Positions 34,763-41,800 of a stretch of 64,000 nucleotides of DNA are shown here, one piece after another. Below the pieces are notes generated by a model. The model did no database searches. It was not told where the DNA came from and worked only from the letters and a program-made list of their open reading frames with translations. The stretch is from assembly GCF_016592575.1 (NCBI RefSeq), contig NZ_AP017470.1:124001-188000 (forward strand). Reading direction: 5' to 3'. The stretch comes from Thermotomaculum hydrothermale. Lineage in GTDB: Bacteria; Acidobacteriota; Holophagae; Thermotomaculales; Thermotomaculaceae. The position numbers and the translations under genes were made by a program. Each line of letters opens with the position of its first letter. Positions within the stretch are counted from its first letter, which is position 1.

Positions 34763-35350
34763 TTATCTCTTTACTTTGTTAGAATTAGCGTTCTGGTTAT
34801 TCTGGTTTGTTGACATCCATTTGTCCATCATTGATTTACAATAATTGCACATCTCACCATTTTTCATCATTTCAGCAGTGCAGGTGCATTTGGACATATC
34901 AAAGTTGTGCATTTTCATCATTTTTTTGTGCATTTCCATCATTGTTTTTTTGTCCCAATTTTTCATATAATTCCTGCAGTGGTCCATCATATACATTTGT
35001 TTATTGTTTTTCACCTTACTATTCTGATTGTTGGCACTGGTGTGCATCCAGCAACCATTCATCATATAAGTTTCATTCTTCTGTGCATTTGCCGGTGTCT
35101 TTTCAAGTTCAATCCCTTCTTCTTCCATCTGTTTAATATACTTGTCCGGGTTTTTCATAAATTCAGCAGGGCAACCTTCGCATCCGAAATAAATCCTTTT
35201 ACCCTTGTAATCCACATATAGGTTTTTGTTAATGTCCATTTTGCAGATTGGACACTTTGTTTGAGGTTTTAATTTCTTATCGCTTTTTGCGAATGAGGTA
35301 ATACCGAATATAAGCCCTAAAACAACTGTTAAGATTAATAATTTTTTCAT
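34763..35350 (-). CDS. Periplasmic YHS protein with Met/Cys/His-rich tail
   Basis: A 195-residue exported protein. Signal peptide 1-21 (ending TSFAKS). Residues 31-72 form a YHS/TRASH-like domain with C33-x2-C36 and C57-x2-C60. Residues 96-179 hold 20 Met, 6 Cys and 4 His (for example NGCWMH, MMDHC, MMKMH, CTC), an extreme soft-metal-binding composition. The tail is Asn-rich. It is the first gene of a sigma-54-controlled operon and is likely a periplasmic copper or silver sponge, functionally like ZraP or CusF but with no visible similarity to either. GGAGG precedes the ATG. Confidence 0.78.
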   Translation of the reverse strand: MKKLLILTVVLGLIFGITSFAKSDKKLKPQTKCPICKMDINKNLYVDYKGKRIYFGCEGCPAEFMKNPDKYIKQMEEEGIELEKTPANAQKNETYMMNGCWMHTSANNQNSKVKNNKQMYMMDHCRNYMKNWDKKTMMEMHKKMMKMHNFDMSKCTCTAEMMKNGEMCNYCKSMMDKWMSTNQNNQNANSNKVKR

Positions 35351-35385
35351 TTCGTCCTCCTAAAAATTTAGTACACTCTATTTAT

Positions 35386-35401
35386 TGCAACTCCTGTGCC
35401 A
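35386..35401 (-). promoter_or_regulatory. Sigma-54 promoter of the YHS operon
   Basis: On the minus strand TGGCACAGGAGTTGCA, the best consensus match in the window, with 10 bases between GG and GC. Transcription would begin near 35375, 25 bases before the ATG. Confidence 0.85.
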
Positions 35402-35454
35402 GAACAACAAATGCTTTAAAGTCAATAAATTATGTTTTTGTTTGTTTTGAATAC

Positions 35455-35471
35455 TATTCAAAAATTGATTT
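35455..35471. promoter_or_regulatory. Activator site 3
   Basis: TATTCAAAAATTGATTT, matching the TTCA-N5-TGA core of the sites at 23240 and 23274. It is 62 bp upstream (centre) of the -24 box of the YHS promoter. Confidence 0.58.
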
Positions 35472-35475
35472 AAGG

Positions 35476-35492
35476 TGTTCAATTTTTGAGTA
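35476..35492. promoter_or_regulatory. Activator site 4
   Basis: TGTTCAATTTTTGAGTA. Its centre is 21 bp, two helical turns, from site 3. Confidence 0.6.
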
Positions 35493-35502
35493 TTAGTTTT
35501 TT

Positions 35503-35530
35503 TTGATTTTTTGGAATATTATTTTAAAAT
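35503..35530 (+). promoter_or_regulatory. Promoter of acyl-CoA synthetase gene, possibly leaderless
   Basis: TTGATT (35503-35508), a 16-bp spacer and TAAAAT (35525-35530). The -10 ends 6 bases before the ATG at 35537, so transcription would start at or next to the start codon. No ribosome site is present. Confidence 0.45.
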
Positions 35531-35536
35531 AAAAAC

Positions 35537-37240
35537 ATGAATACAGTTAAGAAGCCCTGGTTGAAATTTTATGGAAATATACCTGAATCTTTAGATTATC
35601 CTAAAAAATCCCTCTATCAGGTTGTTAAAGAGAATGCAAAAAAACACGGAAACTCAATTGCATACAAGTTTTTAGGTGCATCCTATACATACAATCAACT
35701 TATTGAAAATATTGAAAAATTTGCTTCAGGGCTTAAGTCTCTGGGCTTTAAAAAAGGGGATACCATGAGCATTATAATGCCTACATGCCCTGAAGGGATT
35801 GTTGCTTTTTATGCTGTAAACAAGTTAGGCGGAATTGCAAGTATGGTGCATCCCCTTTCAACTGAAAAAGAGATTGAGTATTATTTTAATTTAAGCGATT
35901 CAAAGTATGTTTTAACCCTTGATATGTTTTACGAAAAGGTTGAAAATGCTTCAAAAAATTCAAAGGTTGAAAAAATAATTGTCTCAAAAATATCAAACTC
36001 AATGCCATTCCTTAAAAAATCAATATACAACCTCTTTATGTCAAAAAAGGTTAAGTTAGGTGAAAAGGCGGTTAAGTATAATGATTTAATAAATATTAAA
36101 GACTATGTTGAAGATGCTGAGGTAAATACAAATGAATTAGCGGCAATTCTGTACAGCGGTGGTACAACAGGTTTTCCAAAAGGGGTAATGCTTTCAAATT
36201 ACAATTTAATTGCAGAGGGGATGCAGGTTTCAGTCTGGGGGGGTTTAAACGAAGAGGATACAATATTGGCAATTCTCCCAATTTTTCACGGTTTTGGTTT
36301 AAGTGTTTGTATAAACGCTGTTTTTATGGGGGGAGCAAGGTCAATTTTAATCCCCAAGTTTGAATTAAATGATTTAATTAAGACGATAAAGAAGGAAAAA
36401 CCAACCTTTTTAATTGGTGTTCCCACTCTGTACAAGGCTTTTGTTGATAGTGAGGATTTTAGAAAGATAAAACTTGACTTTTTAAAGGCTGCATTCTGTG
36501 GGGCAGACACTTTGCCTGAAAAGTTAAAGAGAGACTTTGACTTGCTTGTTGAAAAAAGCGGCGGAAAGGCAAAGTTGCTTGAAGGATACGGCTTAACTGA
36601 GGCTGTAACCGCTGTTATGGCTATGCCTTTAAACCACTATAAACCAGGCTCAATGGGGGTTCCATTCCCTGATATGCTTGCAAAGATTGTTGAACCGGGA
36701 ACGGATAAAGAAAAGGAAACTGGTGAGATAGGAGAGATTGTTTTATCAGGGCCTGATGTTATGCTTGGTTATATAAAGAATAAGGAAGAAACAGAAAGGG
36801 TTTTAAAGAGGCATTCAGACGGCTTAACCTGGCTTCACACAGGTGATTTAGGCTATATGGATGAAGACGGCTTCTTTTACTTTAAGCAGAGATTAAAGAG
36901 AATGATTAAGGTTTCTGGATACAATGTTTTTCCAGCAGAGGTTGAAAATGTGCTTATAAATCACCCATTGGTAAAAAATGCCTGCGTTATAGGTGTTGAA
37001 GACGATTATCAGATGACGAGAGTTAAGGCATTTGTGGAACTTGAAGACTTTTCTAAAGCAAGCGATGAGTTGAAAAAAGAGTTGATTGAGTATGCTAAAA
37101 AGCATTTGATAAAGTGGAGTTGCCCTAAAGAAATTGAATTCAGGAAGGAATTGCCGTTAACAAAGATTGGCAAGGTTGACTTCAAGGTTCTTGAACAGGA
37201 AGAAAAGGAAAAAAGGCTTAAAGAAAAGAAAGAAAAATAA
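35537..37240 (+). CDS. Long-chain acyl-CoA synthetase (AMP-binding family)
   Basis: ATP-dependent activation of a fatty acid to acyl-CoA through an acyl-adenylate. The P-loop YSGGTTGFPKGVML is near residues 208-221, the A5-type GYGLTEA near 351, and HTGDLGYMDEDGFFYFKQRLKRMIKVSGYN carries the C-terminal hinge (these motifs run through residues 434-463). The catalytic lysine motif is LTKIGKVD near the end. 567 residues. The N-terminus KPWLKFYGNIPESLDYP is typical of the family, supporting the ATG at 35537 even though no ribosome site precedes it. Chain-length preference cannot be told. Confidence 0.9.
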   Translation: MNTVKKPWLKFYGNIPESLDYPKKSLYQVVKENAKKHGNSIAYKFLGASYTYNQLIENIEKFASGLKSLGFKKGDTMSIIMPTCPEGIVAFYAVNKLGGIASMVHPLSTEKEIEYYFNLSDSKYVLTLDMFYEKVENASKNSKVEKIIVSKISNSMPFLKKSIYNLFMSKKVKLGEKAVKYNDLINIKDYVEDAEVNTNELAAILYSGGTTGFPKGVMLSNYNLIAEGMQVSVWGGLNEEDTILAILPIFHGFGLSVCINAVFMGGARSILIPKFELNDLIKTIKKEKPTFLIGVPTLYKAFVDSEDFRKIKLDFLKAAFCGADTLPEKLKRDFDLLVEKSGGKAKLLEGYGLTEAVTAVMAMPLNHYKPGSMGVPFPDMLAKIVEPGTDKEKETGEIGEIVLSGPDVMLGYIKNKEETERVLKRHSDGLTWLHTGDLGYMDEDGFFYFKQRLKRMIKVSGYNVFPAEVENVLINHPLVKNACVIGVEDDYQMTRVKAFVELEDFSKASDELKKELIEYAKKHLIKWSCPKEIEFRKELPLTKIGKVDFKVLEQEEKEKRLKEKKEK

Positions 37241-37269
37241 TCTAAAATCATATTTTTAAAAATTTAGAA

Positions 37270-37295
37270 AAAAACAAGCCCCCTCAAAAGGGGGC
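37270..37295. terminator. Terminator between acyl-CoA synthetase and trpB
   Basis: Stem GCCCCC/GGGGGC (37278-37283 with 37290-37295) and a 6-base loop. The T run is best on the minus strand, so it mainly ends trpB; on the plus strand it is followed only by ATCTTTATG. Confidence 0.8.
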
Positions 37296-37363
37296 ATCTT
37301 TATGTGAAATAAGGAGGTCTGCCGTATTTACACTATTTTAGACGAAGGCTTTAAATAAAAAGT

Positions 37364-38581
37364 TTATACCTGTAAATTTAATATCTCAAAGATTGTGTCA
37401 AGGTCTTTGTCTCCCCTTCCAGAAAGATTGACAATTATTATTTTGTCCTTAGGCAAAGTTTTTGCGAACTTTATTGTATAGGCAATAGCGTGAGAGGATT
37501 CAAGGGCAGGGATAATCCCCTCAACCTCGCTTAAAATCCTTAATGCATCAATTGCCTCTCTGTCTGTTACTGCAACATACTTTGCCCTTCCGGTTTCTTT
37601 CAAAAATGCGTGCTGAGGGCCGACTGATGGATAATCAAGCCCTGATGCAATTGAGTATACAGGTGCAGGGTTGCCCTTTTCGTCTTTAAGCATAATTGAG
37701 TTAAAGCCGTGCATTATTCCCTCTTCCCCAAAATTCAAGGTTGCAGCATGCTCTCCAAGTTTTTCTCCCTTCCCAAGCGGTTCAACTCCGATTATGTTAA
37801 CCTCTTTGTAATCAAGGAATTGGTTGAAAAGCCCTATCGCATTGCTTCCCCCACCGACGCAGGCAATCAGATAATCAGGAAGCCTTCCCTCATGCTCTAA
37901 AATCTGCTTTTCTGCCTCTTCCCCCACAATCTTTTGAAAATCTCTAACCATAGACGGGTATGGATGAGGTCCAACAGCTGAGCCTAATGCGTAAAATACA
38001 TCCTCGTGGTTTTGAACAAATGCGTTTAATGCGGCATCAACAGCCTCCTTTAAGGTTGCAGCACCTTCGTTTACCTCAATTACATTTGCCCCTAAAAGTT
38101 TCATTCTCAATACATTTGGCGCCTGTTTCTTTACATCAACTGCCCCCATGTAAATGTCACAATCAAATCCAAACCTTGCGGCAACAGTTGCTGTTGCAAC
38201 ACCGTGTTGGCCTGCTCCTGTCTCTGCAATCAACTTTTTCTTTCCCATTTTCTTTGCAAGCAATGCTTCCCCGATTGTGTGGTTTATCTTGTGCGCACCT
38301 GTATGGTTTAAATCTTCCCTTTTAAGGTAAATTTTTGCTCCACCGCAGTACTCTGTTAACCTTTCTGCAAAGTATAAGGGGGATGGCCTTCCTGCATAGT
38401 GCTTCAAATAATACCTAAACTCTTCCTGAAATTCCTTTGTTGGCACTATTGTTTTATAAGCCTCTGCTAACTCATCAAGTATAGGCTTTAAAACCTCTGG
38501 CACATAAGCGCCGCCAAATTTACCAAAAAAGCCTTCCCTTAAATTCTCTTTTTTCTCCTGAATGTGTGTAGCTGTATTCAT
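37364..38581 (-). CDS. trpB: Tryptophan synthase beta chain
   Basis: PLP enzyme that joins indole and serine into tryptophan. The PLP lysine K98 is in [10 protein letters not shown]; the glycine-rich phosphate loop GGGSNA is present, as is the C-terminal LSGRGDKD. 405 residues, the TrpB1 type that works with TrpA. The ATG at 38581 has GGAGG upstream; an in-frame TTG 12 bases earlier overlaps that site. No trpA or other trp gene is in the window. A Trp-containing leader peptide and hairpin lie upstream, indicating attenuation control. Confidence 0.96.
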   Translation of the reverse strand: MNTATHIQEKKENLREGFFGKFGGAYVPEVLKPILDELAEAYKTIVPTKEFQEEFRYYLKHYAGRPSPLYFAERLTEYCGGAKIYLKREDLNHTGAHKINHTIGEALLAKKMGKKKLIAETGAGQHGVATATVAARFGFDCDIYMGAVDVKKQAPNVLRMKLLGANVIEVNEGAATLKEAVDAALNAFVQNHEDVFYALGSAVGPHPYPSMVRDFQKIVGEEAEKQILEHEGRLPDYLIACVGGGSNAIGLFNQFLDYKEVNIIGVEPLGKGEKLGEHAATLNFGEEGIMHGFNSIMLKDEKGNPAPVYSIASGLDYPSVGPQHAFLKETGRAKYVAVTDREAIDALRILSEVEGIIPALESSHAIAYTIKFAKTLPKDKIIIVNLSGRGDKDLDTIFEILNLQV

Positions 38582-38636
38582 AAAATCCTCCAATTTTTTT
38601 TATTAAATAGAAATAAAATAAGTAAATAGAATAAGT

Positions 38637-38665
38637 TATAAAAATACACCTAAAAAAGGGTATTT
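38637..38665 (-). promoter_or_regulatory. Candidate trp attenuator hairpin
   Basis: On the minus strand AAATACCC, a T-rich loop, GGTGTATTT and then further T. Stem of AAATAC/GTATTT plus CC/GG with one bulge. It lies between the Trp leader peptide and trpB. The stem is AT-rich, so its strength as a terminator is uncertain. Confidence 0.45.
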
Positions 38666-38707
38666 AACAAGATTGTTTTAATTAAATAAGGGGATTAAAT
38701 TGTGAGG

Positions 38708-38773
38708 TTAGCTACGCCACATCCAGGAGGCAACTTCAACAACATTTAACTGCGGATAATTGATTTTTCTCAT
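38708..38773 (-). CDS. trpL: Trp leader peptide
   Basis: A 21-codon open frame on the minus strand, MRKINYPQLN to a C-terminal Trp-Met-Trp-Arg-Ser, then TAA. Two Trp in three codons close to the stop is the hallmark of a ribosome-mediated attenuation leader. A strong GGAGG at 38779-38783 precedes the ATG with 5 bases between. It sits 127 bases upstream of the trpB start, directly after a TTGACA-17-TAAATT promoter. Bases 38777-38785 (ribosome site) are perfectly complementary over 9 bp to 38724-38732, which covers the codons just before and at the first Trp. Confidence 0.78.
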   Translation of the reverse strand: MRKINYPQLNVVEVASWMWRS

Positions 38774-38785
38774 ATCTGCCTCCTG
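38724..38785 (-). promoter_or_regulatory. 9-bp hairpin joining leader ribosome site and Trp codons
   Basis: CAGGAGGCA at the leader's ribosome site pairs with TGCCTCCTG over codons 15-17 of the leader peptide. A ribosome stalled at Trp17 would cover one arm. Part of the proposed trp control region. Confidence 0.6.
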
Positions 38786-38802
38786 CAAAGTAAGTTAAAA
38801 AG

Positions 38803-38831
38803 AATTTAAAGCATTGGCTTTCATTTGTCAA
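38803..38831 (-). promoter_or_regulatory. trpL-trpB promoter
   Basis: TTGACA (38826-38831 on the minus strand), an exact 17-bp spacer and TAAATT (38803-38808). The consensus -35 makes this one of the best sigma-70-type promoters in the window. Start near 38796. Confidence 0.72.
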
Positions 38832-38884
38832 GCATTTTAATGAAAATTTTTTTATAGCATGCTTTTCCCTCTCTAAAATCATTT

Positions 38885-41800
38885 TCAAGGTGCTTTTAGG
38901 AGGATTATTCCCTCTTTTGGGGGGATTGATACTGTTGAATTTGCTTTCCCTTTTTGGTTTGTTAGTGAATCAATTGTTTTGTACATCCCGTTTAAAGGTA
39001 AATTTAATGTTTTTTGAGAGTTGTTGCATATTGCAACTCCGTTTTCAAAGTACCTTATTGAGTACATTGTGTTTGTGTCTGAATAAACCTTTATGTTGTC
39101 AATAAGTGTTTTCCCCCTGTTCTTTATTCCAAATACAATTTGATAATCGTTTGCATTTTTAAGTTTACAGGATGTTTTAAATGTGGATGTTTTTAAGATT
39201 GGAGAGTTTTTCCCGAAGTATTTGTCTATGTTTAAGTCATAGTTTTCACTCTGGCTTTTTGAGCGAATGACAAAGTAAAACTCTGTGTTTTCTTGTTTTT
39301 CAAGTATTTTGTAATCAAACTTAACAATTATCTCATTTTCAGGGGTAAGAGAGTTTGACGGAGAGAATAAAAATTCGTTCCACTCATCGGTTGAGTTTGT
39401 GCTGTCTGCCAGTATTGATTTTCCATCAATTCCGTTTTCTGTTATCTCGCCAAATTCATTTGTTTCCCAGCTGTTGTTTTCAAAGTCGTTTGTTAAAACA
39501 GGGTTTTCAATCACAATCTCCCCATCATCTAAAGGTACTCCAAGGTCAATAAGGTATTCAGGGTAAATCCAGTGTTCAGAGTGGGTTTGTGAGCCTGCGT
39601 CGTAGGAGTAATATCCATCTGAAATTAAAGCACTTGCAAGCCCGAACCTCATTTTTTTTAAGTCATTTTCTCCCCCGCAGGCGTTAATTGTATTTAATAC
39701 AGGCTTTTTCATTAAGTTGCATAGTTTTCTGTAAGTGTTTACCTCGTTATACCAGTTGTCCCACTCAGTAAACTCTTCAATTAAAGCACCGTTTAAGTAT
39801 TTGTAAAAAGCATAGCCGCCATTCCCCATAAATAGTGAGTTTGATGTTAATGAGTTAAACCTGGCAAGCATTTCATCCATTCCGTCTTTCCAGGAATTGT
39901 CAATTAGTTCGGTGTTGTCTCCTATTGAATCTCCGTTAATGTCAATGCACTCATCAATCCAGGAAATGTTGTCCCAGCAATTGTCAACATAAAATCCATC
40001 CCACAGTTTGCAGGATAAAACATTGTTCACTATAAATTCAGCAAAGGTTGTGTTCCACTTTTTCCCATTGACTTCAGGGCAAAGGGATGAGCAGTTTAGC
40101 ATCCAGGTATCTTCCCAGAAAACAATGTGTTCCCCGTTACAGTTTTTTAGCCACCAACTGTCTTTAATGTTTTGCCATAGTTTATACCTTAATGAATTCT
40201 CATCGTAAAGAGGCGAGTCTGTTTCAATCTCTTCCGCTGTCATATAGCCAAGGATTTTTATTTCAGGGTTTATCTTTTTTATGCTTTTTAAAATATCCTG
40301 TTTTGCATTTCCCGTTTCCATATCAAGCACAATTAAATCCATCTGCGAAAGGGGTGTTATGTCACTTTCATTAACATCCCCTAAAAAATAGTTTGCAATT
40401 TGAGGAAATCTTTTTGATTTTAACTTTTCTCCGTTAAAAAATGTGTGCCTGTCCTGTTCATTGTTCCCTGAGATAATTATTGGCGCTGGAATCGGGTAAT
40501 TGCTTTTTAACTCAATTTTGTCAAAGTTTTCAGGGGTTAACCCTTGTATAAAGTTTGATACAAGCTTAACATTTTTGCTGAATTGGTTTAATTCAAATAA
40601 GTTGTCTCCAACCTTTTCTTTCCCTTTATAAGCGCTTAAATATATTTTTACCGGGAAACTGTTAAAGTTTGCAATTGCCAATCCTGACCAGTCAAACCAG
40701 TTTTCAAATTTATTGTTAATTAAAAAGTGTTTTGAAAGATTGTCCGGTTTTATCGGGAAAGCGCAGATTGACTGTCTCCCTTTGAATCTGTAATAAAGTG
40801 TTAACATAATGGCATTGTTGCTTTCAATTTTGTACAGGCTTGAGAAGTCTAACTCGCTTCCGCTTTTTAGTGCTATTTTTGAGTATGGGGGAATTGTAAT
40901 TGTTTTTGATTCTCTCTTGCCAGTTAGGATTATTTTTGTTTCATAGTTTGATGGATTTATTAGTTCAACTGAAGTTTCCCAGTTTTCCTCTGCTATGTGG
41001 TTTAGATAAAATGTGCCACTTGCCATTAATTGGCCTTTAAGGAATAAATGCCTTGTCTGGCTGTTGTTACCTGAAATAAATATTGGGGAATAGATTTCTC
41101 TGTTTGAGGAGACAATTAAAAAATCAGGGATTGTATCATTTAAAAATATGTTTTTTAGCGTTGATACAAATTTTGAGTAAGGGTTAAGTGTTGTGTTGAA
41201 TTCGCTTATTTTTTCTCCGTTTTTGTAAGCGGTTATATTCAAGTTTATTTTTTCGTTTAAGTGATTGGCAATAGCAATGCCTGACCAGTCAAACCAGTCA
41301 GGTTGTTTTACAGGGATAATCCATTTGCTATTGCTTTTTTCATTCAGGTTAAAACTTGAAACAGACTTTGTGTCTTTGTATCTGAAGGATAGATTGATGT
41401 GAATTGAATTTGAGAATGAATTAACCAGAACAAAGCCGTTTTTTCCAAACTCATTGTTTGTTAATGTTATTGCTTCAAGAGGGTTTATTAAAATTGGTTT
41501 TTCAATTTTTAATTTCCCACTTTCATACTTTTTTAATGTTAAATAGCATTCTTTCCCTGATTCGTTGAATATTTTTGCTGTTGTGTGCCAGTTTTTCTCT
41601 GCAATGTGGGGGATAACAAAGGTATGAGGCTTTGAATTCGCAATATTTTTAAAAAGGTAAAATAGGTTTTTTTCTTTTAAGTTTTTATAAACAATTCCGC
41701 TGTACTTTTCCGGGCAATTTTCAATGTTTTCTGGATAGTCTGCAAACGGTGTCCAGAATACAACTCCGTCTGTTAATCCCAACTCCAGAGGGATAGTTTT

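Noticed and set aside
34807-35221. Cys/His/Phe-rich plus-strand frames opposite the YHS gene
   Set aside because: Antisense of the Met/Cys/His-rich tail; composition is a mirror effect.
38594-38800. T-box leader for trpB
   Set aside because: No T-box consensus or specifier stem seen; the Trp leader peptide explains the region better.
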